The notes: a model not told the origin generated them from the letters alone. A stretch of 34,888 nucleotides of DNA from Nautiliaceae bacterium (GCA_027008345.1 JALTBU010000056.1:1-34888); one strand, 5' to 3'. Shown: positions 1-8,902, numbered from the stretch's first letter. Program-made: numbers and translations.

Positions 1-556
1 AATCAAACGGTTGAATCCTGTTTACCGCTTTTTGGGTTGCTTCATTAAAATCCTGTACTCCAAAACTAATTCTGTTTACTCCATATTTTTTCATAACATC
101 CATATGCTCTTTGCTGAAATATCTTGGATCAATTTCTACACTTATTTCAGCATCTTCTTCAAAATTTTTAAAATATGAATAAATCAAAGAATAAATCTCT
201 TCAAGTTCTTCTGGATTAAAAAATGTAGGAGTTCCACCTCCAAAATGAAGCTGTCTGAGCGTTCTATTCGTATCAAGATATTTACTTAAAGTTTTAAGCT
301 CTTTTTTTAGATATTCGATATATTTTGTTCTTTTATCTGCTTTGCTTGTATATACAACATTACATCCGCAAAAATAACATGCGCTTTTGCAAAAAGGAAG
401 ATGAAAATAAAGGCTCAAAGGTTTAGTTGAATTTTGTAAAAAAGGTATTATATCCTCAGGAGTTAAATCTTTAAATTCCACTGCTGTCGGATATGAAGTA
501 TATCTTGGTGCATGTCTTGAAAATTTACTTAATTTTTTAAAATCTATTTTTTCCAT
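1..556 (-). CDS. hemN: Oxygen-independent coproporphyrinogen III oxidase HemN (3' end outside window)
   Basis: Radical-SAM enzyme that decarboxylates coproporphyrinogen III to protoporphyrinogen IX without oxygen. About 185 N-terminal residues are present and the rest lies beyond the window edge. The start (ATG at 554-556) is followed by the HemN-type N-terminus with RYTSYPTA. Next comes YFHLPFCKSACYFCGCN, which carries the CX3CX2C cysteines that bind the SAM [4Fe-4S] cluster plus the extra Cys typical of HemN. A glycine-rich HFGGGTPTF motif and a VEIDPR motif follow. It begins 8 nt after the hemC stop codon and is the last gene of the heme operon inside the window. The anaerobic form suits an organism that reduces nitrate. 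A heme chaperone HemW is less likely, because the RYTSYPTA N-terminus is HemN-specific. Confidence 0.93.
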   Translation of the reverse strand, partial: MEKIDFKKLSKFSRHAPRYTSYPTAVEFKDLTPEDIIPFLQNSTKPLSLYFHLPFCKSACYFCGCNVVYTSKADKRTKYIEYLKKELKTLSKYLDTNRTLRQLHFGGGTPTFFNPEELEEIYSLIYSYFKNFEEDAEISVEIDPRYFSKEHMDVMKKYGVNRISFGVQDFNEATQKAVNRIQPFD

Positions 557-564
557 ATCGTTTC

Positions 565-1440
565 CTATTTAAATTCTCTTGCAAATTCTCTACCTGCCGT
601 TTGCCATTCATCAAAAGCCACTACCATCTCTTTTTTAACAAGCTTATCATCTTTAAGTAAGGCAGCTTTAATTTTAATCGAATCATCAACCATAATTTTT
701 GCATTAACTCCAACAGGTGCATGACATCCAAGATTAAGTTCATCTACAAAATCTCTTTCAATTGTAACTTCTACTTGGGTTCTTAAATCATTAAGAGGTT
801 TTACAGCATTAATTACTGCTTCATCATTTATAGTCTCTATCCCCAATGCACCCTGCCCCATTGCAGGAATAATAATATCGGTATCAATAACTTCATAATA
901 TTTTACTTCTTTTAACAGATTAAGTCTTTTAACTCCTGCATGTGCTAAAATAATTGCATCATATTTACCATCTTTTAGTTTTCTGATTCTTGTATCGACA
1001 TTTCCTCTTAAATCTGTAATCACCAAATCTTCTCTAAATGCTTTAAGCTGCATTGCTCTTCTTATTGAGCTCGTTCCTACAACGGCATTATGAGGAAGTT
1101 CTGCCAGAGTTTCAAATGTTTCAGACAAAAATATATCTTCAACTGCTTCTCTTGTTGGAATAGCAGCAAGTGTAAAATGGTCTTTATCATAAACTGTTGG
1201 AAAATCTTTAAGCGAATGAACTGCAATTTGAGCTTCGCCTTTTAAAAGAGCTTCCTCTACCTCTTTAATAAAAAGTCCTTTCCCGCCAATTTCGGCAAGA
1301 GGTTTATCAAGAATTTTATCACCTGTTGTAGTTACAATTTTAAGTTCAATCTCATGACCCAAATTTTCAAGTCTTTTTTTAACCCATTCAGCCTGCCATA
1401 ATGCAAGTTTACTCCCACGTGTTGCGATTGTCAGTTTCAT
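565..1440 (-). CDS. hemC: Hydroxymethylbilane synthase (porphobilinogen deaminase)
   Basis: Condenses four porphobilinogen units into hydroxymethylbilane in the cytosol. The 291 residues are slightly short of the usual 300-315 but cover the whole fold. Visible family motifs are the N-terminal TRGSKLALWQ, VHSLKDFP, GTSSIRRAMQL, DLRGNVDTR, IPAMGQGALGIE, and LGCHAPVGV, whose cysteine anchors the dipyrromethane cofactor. It lies 31 nt after hemB and 8 nt before hemN, on the same strand. Confidence 0.97.
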   Translation of the reverse strand: MKLTIATRGSKLALWQAEWVKKRLENLGHEIELKIVTTTGDKILDKPLAEIGGKGLFIKEVEEALLKGEAQIAVHSLKDFPTVYDKDHFTLAAIPTREAVEDIFLSETFETLAELPHNAVVGTSSIRRAMQLKAFREDLVITDLRGNVDTRIRKLKDGKYDAIILAHAGVKRLNLLKEVKYYEVIDTDIIIPAMGQGALGIETINDEAVINAVKPLNDLRTQVEVTIERDFVDELNLGCHAPVGVNAKIMVDDSIKIKAALLKDDKLVKKEMVVAFDEWQTAGREFAREFK

Positions 1441-1471
1441 TTAATCCCTTTTTTATTTTTATTATATCAAA

Positions 1472-2449
1472 CTATAAAAGTTTTGCAGCGTCTTTGCTGT
1501 GATAGCTTATAATCATATCAGCGCCTGCTCTTTTAAATGAAGTTAAAATCTCCATCATTAAAGATTCATAATTCATCCATCCGTTCATACTTGCAGCTTT
1601 TACCATAGAATATTCACCGCTTACATTATAAACACAAAGTGGTTTTAGAGTGTTTTCTTTAATAGTTTTTATAATATCCATAAATGCAAGGGCAGGTTTC
1701 ACCATAAGTATATCAGCACCCTCTGCTTCATCAATCAAACTCTCAAGCAAAGCTTCTCTTGAATTTGCTATATCCATCTGATATGTTTTTCTGTCTTTTG
1801 GAAGATATTCGTTTGCCACAGGGGCACTCTCAGCCGCATCTCTAAACGGTCCGTAAAATGCAGAAGCAAATTTTGTAGAATAACTCATAACAGGAATATG
1901 GGAAAATCCGTTCGAATCAAGTGCGTTTCTTAATGTTTCAATAATATTATCCATCATACCGCTTGGCGCAATCATATCTGCTCCGGCCTGAGCGTGAATT
2001 AAAGCCTGTTTTGCACTGATTTCAAGTGTGGCTTCATTATCTACAGTTTTCAAATGAGGATTTATAATTCCACAATGACCGTGTTCTGTAAATTCGCAAA
2101 AACAAAGATCGGTAATAATTGCTATTTTATCTCCAAACGCCTCTTTTGCCGCTCTTACACTTCTGGCAATTAATCCTTCTTCACTTAATGCGTCGCTTCC
2201 GCATGAGTCTTTAAGTTTTGGAATACCAAAAAGAATAACGGCTTTTATACCAAGTTCTATACACTCAGCAATTTCATCCAAAAACTCTTTTTCACCAAAT
2301 TGATAAATTCCAGGCATTGATTTAATTTCATTTTTGCCTTTAAGACCTTCTTTTATAAATACAGGCATAATTAAATCATTTTTTGTAACATAATTTTCCC
2401 TTACCAAATCCCTAATATTTGAATTTAGTCTAAGTCTTCTTAAATTCAT
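1472..2449 (-). CDS. hemB: Delta-aminolevulinic acid dehydratase (porphobilinogen synthase)
   Basis: Joins two 5-aminolevulinate molecules to form porphobilinogen. The 325-residue length is typical. The two Schiff-base lysines lie in SYSTKFASAFYGPFRDA and in ILMVKPALAFMDI. A cysteine-rich DLCFCEFTEHGHCG segment marks the zinc-dependent active-site type rather than the magnesium-only type. The start codon is 1 nt beyond the hemE stop codon, so translation of the pair is probably coupled. Confidence 0.97.
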   Translation of the reverse strand: MNLRRLRLNSNIRDLVRENYVTKNDLIMPVFIKEGLKGKNEIKSMPGIYQFGEKEFLDEIAECIELGIKAVILFGIPKLKDSCGSDALSEEGLIARSVRAAKEAFGDKIAIITDLCFCEFTEHGHCGIINPHLKTVDNEATLEISAKQALIHAQAGADMIAPSGMMDNIIETLRNALDSNGFSHIPVMSYSTKFASAFYGPFRDAAESAPVANEYLPKDRKTYQMDIANSREALLESLIDEAEGADILMVKPALAFMDIIKTIKENTLKPLCVYNVSGEYSMVKAASMNGWMNYESLMMEILTSFKRAGADMIISYHSKDAAKLL

Positions 2450-2450
2450 T

Positions 2451-3476
2451 TTATCTCCTTGTAATTTCCTTACACAAATCTACAAAATATTTTGCATTTT
2501 CAACTGGCACATCTGGCAAAATTCCATGACCGAGATTAAATATATGTCTGTGACCTTTCATAGTTTCTGCTATTTGTATAACTGCCTCTTTTGTAGCGTC
2601 TTTGCTGTAAAGCCTGGTTGGTTCCATATTTCCTTGAAGTGTATAATTATCTTTGAATATATTTAATGCATACTCCATAGGTGTATTCCAATCAACTCCG
2701 ACAACATCAAATTCACCGTCCATCCCGTCCATATATAGACCAACACCTTTTGAGAATAAAATAACAGGAACATCTGAATGTTTTTGTTTAATACTTCTTG
2801 CAATTTCTCTCATATAATTCCATGAAAATTCAAAAAATTTATCTCTTTCAAGTGCTCCTCCCCAACTGTCAAACACCATCACAGCATCAGCACCTGATTC
2901 GATTTGTTTAAGGAGATATTTTGTAGTCTGATTTGTTACTTTTTCAAGTAATTTATGAAGTAGCTTTGGTTGAGTATAAACCATTTTTTTAATTTTTGCG
3001 TATTGTTTAGAACCTCTTCCTTCAACCATATATGTAGAAACTGTCCAAGGAGAACCGCTAAAACCTATTAATGCCTTTTCTTTTGGCAAATCTTTTTTTA
3101 TAAGTTTAATAGCTTCATATACATAAGAAATTTTTTCATAAGCATTCTCATCAAGAGATACAATATCATTTTCATTTGAAATAGTTTTATCAAAAATTGG
3201 ACCAACACCTTTTTCAAATCTAAGTGGAAGTCCCATCTCCATTGGAAGATTTAGAATATCACTAAAAAGTATGGCAGCATCCACATCAAGTCTTCTAACC
3301 GGTTGAAGTGTAATTTCAGCAGCAATTTCAGGATTTTTAGTCATATCAAGAAAATTACCTACTTTTTTTCTTATTTCCATATATTCAGGCAGATATCTTC
3401 CAGCCTGTCTCATCATCCATACAGGAGTATAAGGAGTCTCTTTACCAAAACATGCATCAATAAAAATCTTTCCCAT
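2451..3476 (-). CDS. hemE: Uroporphyrinogen III decarboxylase
   Basis: Removes four acetate carboxylates from uroporphyrinogen III to give coproporphyrinogen III. The 341 residues match the family. The signature PVWMMRQAGRYLPEY lies at about residues 18-32, followed by the substrate-pocket motif AILFSDIL. GFSGSPWTV and the C-terminal FNLGHGILPDVP are also clear. It follows hemA across a 54-nt gap that contains an octamer tandem repeat and precedes hemB by 1 nt. Confidence 0.97.
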   Translation of the reverse strand: MGKIFIDACFGKETPYTPVWMMRQAGRYLPEYMEIRKKVGNFLDMTKNPEIAAEITLQPVRRLDVDAAILFSDILNLPMEMGLPLRFEKGVGPIFDKTISNENDIVSLDENAYEKISYVYEAIKLIKKDLPKEKALIGFSGSPWTVSTYMVEGRGSKQYAKIKKMVYTQPKLLHKLLEKVTNQTTKYLLKQIESGADAVMVFDSWGGALERDKFFEFSWNYMREIARSIKQKHSDVPVILFSKGVGLYMDGMDGEFDVVGVDWNTPMEYALNIFKDNYTLQGNMEPTRLYSKDATKEAVIQIAETMKGHRHIFNLGHGILPDVPVENAKYFVDLCKEITRR

Positions 3477-3501
3477 TTTTTATCCTTTATTTTCCATTTT
3501 A

Positions 3502-3533
3502 CTCATCCACTCATCCACTCATTCACTCATCTA
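3502..3533. repeat. Four-copy 8-bp tandem repeat across the hemA stop codon
   Basis: On the plus strand this reads as CTCATCCA twice, then CTCATTCA and CTCATCTA. In the transcript (minus strand) the unit is ATGAGTGG with small changes in the first copy. The first three bases of the array in transcript direction are the hemA TAG stop codon, so the array begins inside the gene end and runs into the hemA-hemE gap. Each unit carries an ATG and short start-stop combinations. Confidence 0.85.
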
Positions 3534-4790
3534 CTTAAAAATTCCCTTCTCCATATGATATTCACATTTATTCATATCCATTTTAAGTTCATTTTCACCA
3601 AAAAGTCTTCTAATTACTGAAACAAATATATCAACCTCAGCGCTGTCTGACATTTTTCTAAGAGTCATATTAGGATGATGCAAAAATCTTTTAAAAGCAT
3701 TATGAAGGATTTTTTCTACTTCATCTTCCATTTCAGCCGGTATATAATGTTTTTTTACTGCATTTTTCAGTGCTCTTTTAGAACATTCATGTGCTTTATC
3801 CTGTAAAAATTTAATTACAGGTTCAATTGAAACAGATTGAAGATATTTTTCAAATTCTTTTACACATTTTTTTATAACTTCTTCTGCCACTTGAACTTCT
3901 TTTTGTCTTTTTTCAAGATTTTTTTCACTAATCTCTTTTAAATCATCAACTTTTATAACTTTTATATCATTACAAGAAGGTATTTCAATATCGCTTGGAA
4001 TTGCCAAATCAAACCATAATCTTTTAAAATTTTTAGGTTTTATATTTTCATTTTTAATAACACAAAAAGGTGCTGATGTTGCAGAAAAAAGAAGTCTGTA
4101 ATTGTTAATTAATTTTGGAAGTGAATCCATTGAATGAACATCAATATTTACTTCATCACCAAGTTCTTCTTTAAGCGCAAATGCATTTTCAATAGTTCTA
4201 TTTACAAGAATAATATTAACGCCTTCTTTAATTAAATTTTTACATACAATCCTTGCAGTATCTCCAACACCAACTACTACTGCACTATAACCGCTTAAAT
4301 CTCCAAGTTCTTCTTTTGCCTGTCTTACAGCAATACTTGCAACACTTACAGGCTCAGATGAAATTTGAGTCTGATTTCGAATTTTTTTAGCACATTTAAA
4401 AGAAAAATGTATCAGTCTTGTTAAATCCTGAGAAATAAAATGCTTTTCATAGCTTTCTATAAAAGCTTCTTTTAACTGTCCAGTTATTTGAGTTTCACCG
4501 ACCACCATAGAATCAAGAGATGCAGCAACTTTAAAAATATGCTCTACCGCATCCATTCCTTCATAAATTTCAGCTTTTAAAAACTCTTTTGGAGACACAA
4601 CCTTATGAAAAACTTTGTCATAAAGTTCATTAATGTCTCTTTTTTTATCAAAAATAACTTCAATCCTATTGCATGTCTGAAGATACATAACTTCTTTAAA
4701 ATCTTCAAAATCTTCTAATTTAAGCTGAGACAATTTACTTCTTAATGTAACATCTGAATTTCTATAATTAAAACTTATTATAAAATACAT
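3531..4790 (-). CDS. hemA: Glutamyl-tRNA reductase
   Basis: Reduces glutamyl-tRNA(Glu) to glutamate-1-semialdehyde with NADPH, the first committed step of the C5 heme pathway. The 419 residues show LQTCNRIEV with the nucleophilic cysteine near residue 40, MVVGETQITGQ, a dinucleotide-binding segment around VVGVGDTARIV, and the C-terminal helical dimerisation region ending near VIRRLFG. The start is 2 nt downstream of the PhnA-domain gene's stop. hemL, the next enzyme, is not in the window. Confidence 0.96.
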   Translation of the reverse strand: MYFIISFNYRNSDVTLRSKLSQLKLEDFEDFKEVMYLQTCNRIEVIFDKKRDINELYDKVFHKVVSPKEFLKAEIYEGMDAVEHIFKVAASLDSMVVGETQITGQLKEAFIESYEKHFISQDLTRLIHFSFKCAKKIRNQTQISSEPVSVASIAVRQAKEELGDLSGYSAVVVGVGDTARIVCKNLIKEGVNIILVNRTIENAFALKEELGDEVNIDVHSMDSLPKLINNYRLLFSATSAPFCVIKNENIKPKNFKRLWFDLAIPSDIEIPSCNDIKVIKVDDLKEISEKNLEKRQKEVQVAEEVIKKCVKEFEKYLQSVSIEPVIKFLQDKAHECSKRALKNAVKKHYIPAEMEDEVEKILHNAFKRFLHHPNMTLRKMSDSAEVDIFVSVIRRLFGENELKMDMNKCEYHMEKGIFK

Positions 4791-4792
4791 TA

Positions 4793-5263
4793 TTAAACCT
4801 TTTTGATAAACTCCGTTTTGATATATATATTTTTTGCCAAAATATGACCAGGAGTATCACCAAGGCGTATATTTTTAAAAACTTCACCTCTTTTTATTGT
4901 ACTTCCGCCTTTTACATTCAAATCTTTTATAATCATTACATTATCACCGTTTTGCAAAACATTTCCATATGCGTCTTTTTTGATTTCAACTTCTGTATTT
5001 GCCCAAGACTCTTCATCAGGTTCAAGATACATCATATCCAGTAAATCACCTCTTCCAAGCTCTTTTAAAAGTCTGTAAGTCAAAACTTTTACAGCGCTTT
5101 TTTCACTCCACATTGAATCATTTAAACATTGAAAATGATTTTCATCTAAATTACCGCTTTGAATTTGTTTTATACACTCTTCACATAAATTTACATATTC
5201 CTCTTTTGGCTCAACTTTAAAAGGTTTTACATTTTTATCACTGCCGCATAATTCACAATTCAT
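4793..5263 (-). CDS. PhnA-domain zinc-ribbon protein
   Basis: A 156-residue protein with an N-terminal zinc ribbon (cysteines at about 3, 6, 27 and 30) and a C-terminal PhnA domain. The PhnA domain is recognisable from DAYGNVLQNGDNV, MIIKDLNVKGGSTIKRG and FKNIRLGDTPGHI. Despite the historic name, the family (YjdM/PhnA) has no established role in phosphonate use, and its true function is unknown. It sits between ccsBA (12-nt gap) and hemA (2-nt gap), so it is almost certainly co-transcribed with heme and cytochrome genes. A link to metal or heme handling would be an inference from context only. Confidence 0.85.
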   Translation of the reverse strand: MNCELCGSDKNVKPFKVEPKEEYVNLCEECIKQIQSGNLDENHFQCLNDSMWSEKSAVKVLTYRLLKELGRGDLLDMMYLEPDEESWANTEVEIKKDAYGNVLQNGDNVMIIKDLNVKGGSTIKRGEVFKNIRLGDTPGHILAKNIYIKTEFIKKV

Positions 5264-5275
5264 TATTTTCTCCTT

Positions 5276-7792
5276 TTATTTTTTAAATTCCGGATGATAA
5301 TCATTATTTTGATTATTATCTTTAAATTCAACAGGTTTGCTTACCTTTTGCAAAATACCCATAACAAGAGTTACAACGGCTACCGCAAACCATGCACCCA
5401 TACCAGCAAATAAAACTACAACCCACCAGTATCCTTCTGCCACTCCCTGACCGTAACTGTGAAGACCTTGTGCTATATAGAAATTTACTCCAAAATATGT
5501 CATCAAAATAAAAAAGAAACTTAAAAATGCAAGAAGTGAAAATATAAATTCTCCTCTCATTTTAGGAATCATTTTGGTATGTATTACAAGCGCATAAACT
5601 ACCATACTTATTAAACTCCAAGTCTCTTTCGGGTCCCATGACCAGTATCTACCCCAGCTCTCATTCGCCCATACACCACCAAGGAATGTTCCAATACTAA
5701 GAAGTGCAAGACCTATATAAAGCGCAATATAGATAATATTATTGAGCTGTTTTATCTGTAAATCCAAATCTCTTTTTAAATATTTTTTTATTCCAAATAA
5801 AATTATATTCAAAAATCCGAGCATACCGCCGACCGCTAAAAATCCGTAACTAGATGTAATAACGGCAACATGCACTAAAAGCCAATAAGATTTGAGTACC
5901 GGAACAAGATTTGTAATCTGAGGATCGATATTATTTAGATGAGCAACCATCATAAACATACCGGCCACAAAAAAACCTGCTCCAAATGCAAGCATTGAAC
6001 GTCTGAAAAATATAAGCGATGCAAATGCTGCACCCCAAGCAATAAATATAATTGACTCATATGCATCTGACCAAGGAGCATGACCAGCTACATACCATCT
6101 TAAAAGCATATTACCTGTATGAAGTAAAAAAGCAATCCATCCAAGTGTTACTATAACAAATTCAGTTTTTTTAAATCTTTTTAATTTAAGAATTTCAATA
6201 AATCCTAAAATAATTGCAATTAAACCAAGAGTAGAATAAAACCCTATAAGTTTTGGAAAAATTTGAAGTCTATTATATGTAACCTCCCATTTTATTCTGC
6301 TTTTGCTTGGTAGAATATCTCCGCTATATGTTTTTTGCAATTCATAAATTTTTTCTCTCGCTTCTTTTACTTTCTGAGCATTATATGTTTTCACACCGTC
6401 GACTAAATTTTTAAAAAGATTAAAATAGAAATTTGCATCCATAGGACTCATAAGTCCCATTTTTACAGCCTGATCAAGCTCAGGCAGAGAAAACCATTTA
6501 TAATTCATTTTTTTAGCTTTTGGTGTTGGAAAAAGATGAAAAATAGAAGCGGTATAAATGGTAAAAGCAACATATACCCTTTCATTTAGTTTTAAAAACT
6601 CTCTTTGAATCTGAGTTCTGTCTTTATCAGGTGTTCTCATTGCTTTATCAATCTCTTTTTGGAATCTAAGATTCCCTTTTTCATCAAAAAAAGCATTATA
6701 AGGTGCATATTTCCCTTTAATCCCAAGCATTCTTCGAATTGCAGGATGTCCTACATAAATTAAAGGCAATTTTTGAAATTCATTTGGATATGCCACCATA
6801 CCTGCAACAACTTGATTATAATTCATTCCTAAAATTTTTGCTTTTTTACTCATTTTATGAACAACATCCAGATCAAGCGTATCCATAGGTTCTATTCTAC
6901 CTCTTTGCTGTACAAGTGTTAATGCCCATTCGTTTGAAGCTTTTAAAGATTTTTTTGCATACTCATTTAAATCAAAAGCATGAAGATTATATGAAGTTGC
7001 TAAAAGTAAAACAATTCCAAAAAGTCCGCTTTTTTTAAGTTTTTTGACAGTAAGCATAAATCTTGATTTTTTATAAAGCATACTCCAAAAGAATCCTATT
7101 GCCATAAGAATATATCCAAAATATGTGATATACATCCCCGGGTCGTGATTTACTGATAAAATACTGCCTTGTGCGTCCATATCATAACTTGCCTGATAGA
7201 ATCTATATCCTCTGTAAACCAAAATATGATTCATATAAATATGGTATTTAAATGTTTTATTATGTTCTTTATCAATTACAGTGATATAACTGTCATAACT
7301 GCTTGGCTGCATACTTCCTGGATATTTATGAAGAACAAATTTATCAAGTCTAACTGTAAATCCGAGTTTTTTTGGATAAACATCGGCAGGGTTACTTTTT
7401 GTTCTTTCAACCATTATAAAATCTTTGCTTTCACCGTTTCTTAAATGCAACTGACCTTCATATCCGAAATATCTTGTTACAGCCGCTCCTATTAAAATAA
7501 CTATAACAGATAAATGAAGAACAAAAATAGGAAGTTTTTTATATGTCTTATATCTGAACATTACACCTATTAAATTAATTCCAAGAAGCCAGAGAATTGC
7601 TTCAAACCATTTAGTTTCATAAACATATTTCCATGCATCACTCATACTGAATGCGTGTTTTACACCTGATGAATCAACATAAAATCCAAGCGTAGCCCAC
7701 ATCATAGCCGCTATAAATATTAAAGATAAAACTACTGCGACTTCAAGCGAAAAGAAGAAATTATATAACTTTTTTAAAGATGCATTACTCAT
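5276..7792 (-). CDS. ccsBA: Fused cytochrome c synthase CcsBA (ResB-ResC), System II
   Basis: Inner-membrane heme exporter and cytochrome c heme lyase that attaches heme to CXXCH motifs in the periplasm. The 838 residues are a natural ResB-ResC fusion. The N-terminal CcsB part has membrane spans near 16-38, 62-80, 87-107 and 220-240, with a periplasmic ResB region between. A long periplasmic linker runs from about 275 to 515. The multi-span CcsA part runs from about 515 to 815. The heme-handling WWD motif is at about 707-726 (VWANESWGRYWSWDPKETW), and candidate heme-ligand histidines lie near 558, 641 and 778. Its start overlaps the thioredoxin-like gene by 4 nt. Several multiheme proteins in the window would be clients. 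Confidence 0.96.
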   Translation of the reverse strand: MSNASLKKLYNFFFSLEVAVVLSLIFIAAMMWATLGFYVDSSGVKHAFSMSDAWKYVYETKWFEAILWLLGINLIGVMFRYKTYKKLPIFVLHLSVIVILIGAAVTRYFGYEGQLHLRNGESKDFIMVERTKSNPADVYPKKLGFTVRLDKFVLHKYPGSMQPSSYDSYITVIDKEHNKTFKYHIYMNHILVYRGYRFYQASYDMDAQGSILSVNHDPGMYITYFGYILMAIGFFWSMLYKKSRFMLTVKKLKKSGLFGIVLLLATSYNLHAFDLNEYAKKSLKASNEWALTLVQQRGRIEPMDTLDLDVVHKMSKKAKILGMNYNQVVAGMVAYPNEFQKLPLIYVGHPAIRRMLGIKGKYAPYNAFFDEKGNLRFQKEIDKAMRTPDKDRTQIQREFLKLNERVYVAFTIYTASIFHLFPTPKAKKMNYKWFSLPELDQAVKMGLMSPMDANFYFNLFKNLVDGVKTYNAQKVKEAREKIYELQKTYSGDILPSKSRIKWEVTYNRLQIFPKLIGFYSTLGLIAIILGFIEILKLKRFKKTEFVIVTLGWIAFLLHTGNMLLRWYVAGHAPWSDAYESIIFIAWGAAFASLIFFRRSMLAFGAGFFVAGMFMMVAHLNNIDPQITNLVPVLKSYWLLVHVAVITSSYGFLAVGGMLGFLNIILFGIKKYLKRDLDLQIKQLNNIIYIALYIGLALLSIGTFLGGVWANESWGRYWSWDPKETWSLISMVVYALVIHTKMIPKMRGEFIFSLLAFLSFFFILMTYFGVNFYIAQGLHSYGQGVAEGYWWVVVLFAGMGAWFAVAVVTLVMGILQKVSKPVEFKDNNQNNDYHPEFKK

Positions 7793-8211
7793 TTTTTACC
7801 TTTAAATCTTTGCTCAATTTCTTCTAAACCTTTTAAAAATATTTGCGGAGGTCTTGCACCATAAATTGCACTATAAAGCTCTCCGTTTGGTTTAATAAAA
7901 AGAATTGTCGGAGTTGAACCTGCAAAATAGTTTTGAACTTCTGTTGGGAGAGAATCTTCGTCGGCAAGATAAAATACCGGAACAAAGTGAGAATTAATAT
8001 AATTTGCAACTTTATCATTTGTATAAACATGCTGTGCCAAATATCTGCATGGAGGACAATGAGATAAAGAGACATCCACCATTATTAATTTATGCTCTTT
8101 TTTTGCAATTTGCTTTGCAGCATCATAACTGATAGACCAGTTAACTTTTCCACTCCAGTCAAATGCAAATGCAAATAATACACCCATAATAAGTAATAAA
8201 AGCTTTTTCAT
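7789..8211 (-). CDS. Periplasmic thioredoxin-fold protein with CPPC motif
   Basis: A 140-residue protein with an N-terminal signal peptide (about 1-16, ending near FAFA) and a thioredoxin fold of the thioredoxin_7/DsbD-gamma type. The redox motif is SHCPPCRYL near residue 51, and a cis-proline region appears as STPTILFIKPNGE. The 4-nt overlap with ccsBA suggests that it reduces the CXXCH cysteines of apocytochromes, the role of CcsX/ResA in System II. This function is inferred from the fold, export signal and neighbour, and the sequence is not a textbook ResA. The electron source would be the CcdA protein encoded at 23854-24549. Confidence 0.82.
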   Translation of the reverse strand: MKKLLLLIMGVLFAFAFDWSGKVNWSISYDAAKQIAKKEHKLIMVDVSLSHCPPCRYLAQHVYTNDKVANYINSHFVPVFYLADEDSLPTEVQNYFAGSTPTILFIKPNGELYSAIYGARPPQIFLKGLEEIEQRFKGKK

Positions 8212-8285
8212 TTTAAACCTTTTTTTTTGTATTTTAACATAAATTTAATATTAATATTACATAAATGAAGAAAAAAAGAAGAAAA

Positions 8286-8843
8286 TTATTTAGATAAAGC
8301 TTCTAAAAGATTAGGATGAGCAAAGTGTGTCATAGTTCTATCATTATGACATTTTACACAACTTACATCTTCTCCTGCATTTTTTGGTTCCCAATAATAT
8401 TTTTCATGAATTTGTTTAATATTTTCACTAAGTCCCACTGCTGTTTCAGGATCTTTGATGCCTTCATGGCAGCGAAGACATGCACTGTCATATACATAAT
8501 TATCCATTTCATTGAAATTTTCTTTAAAATCAACCATTTTCATAATTCCGACATGAGCTAAGAAATCTCTTGTACCACTTATACCTTTTGCAACCAAATA
8601 TCCAATTAATGAATTATGAGGTAAGTGACAATCGGTACAGTGATGAGCCGCAAACCCCTGAGGATTGTTTCCTCCATGGACACTGTATTTAAATGTTTCA
8701 CCCATTGGTTTCATTTCATGACAGTTCATACAAAATTCAGGCTGACCAGTTTTATCAACTGCAACAGCAGCAATATATGAAATACCAAGACCTATTATAA
8801 CACCACAAATTAGTGAACCCCATAAAACTTTTTTACTTGCCAT
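8286..8843 (-). CDS. Tetraheme cytochrome c quinol dehydrogenase, NapC/NrfH family
   Basis: A 185-residue membrane-anchored cytochrome with one N-terminal transmembrane helix (about 6-28) and four CXXCH sites at about 38-42, 69-73, 122-126 and 162-166. The first heme segment, FCMNCHEMKP, is the NapC/NrfH menaquinol-site type. Such proteins oxidise menaquinol and pass electrons to periplasmic reductases. No NrfA is present here and the nap cluster has its own NapGH, so the likely partner is the octaheme Hao-like protein at 20897-22435. It would then play the cM552/NrfH role proposed for reverse-HURM ammonification. The ATG at 8843 has an AAAGG ribosome site 7 nt upstream. A promoter and an 11-bp direct repeat lie just upstream. 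Confidence 0.9.
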   Translation of the reverse strand: MASKKVLWGSLICGVIIGLGISYIAAVAVDKTGQPEFCMNCHEMKPMGETFKYSVHGGNNPQGFAAHHCTDCHLPHNSLIGYLVAKGISGTRDFLAHVGIMKMVDFKENFNEMDNYVYDSACLRCHEGIKDPETAVGLSENIKQIHEKYYWEPKNAGEDVSCVKCHNDRTMTHFAHPNLLEALSK

Positions 8844-8869
8844 ACATTTACCTTTAAATTTTTGATTTG

Positions 8870-8902
8870 ATTATAAATAAATAATGTGCTTAAAGAGTGC
8901 TT
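8870..8902 (-). promoter_or_regulatory. Putative promoter with 11-bp direct repeat for the NrfH-like gene
   Basis: In transcript direction the sequence reads AAGCACT-CTTT-AAGCACA (8902 to 8885), then 9 nt, then a perfect -10 box TATAAT (8875 to 8870). The 7-4-7 layout gives two half-sites one helical turn apart where a -35 box would be, as in OmpR/PhoB-family activated promoters. The upstream half-site overlaps the last codons of the histidine kinase gene. The arrangement matches the one in front of hao, including the 9-nt gap to the -10 box. Confidence 0.5.

Noticed and set aside
3303..3620. Plus-strand open frame opposite hemE and hemA
   Set aside because: Low-complexity Phe/Ser/Ile-rich translation antisense to well-supported genes; the same applies to the other antisense frames across the window.
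8247..8258. 12-bp palindrome AATATTAATATT before the thioredoxin-like gene
   Set aside because: A/T-only and no second copy seen at other promoters; cannot be separated from background.
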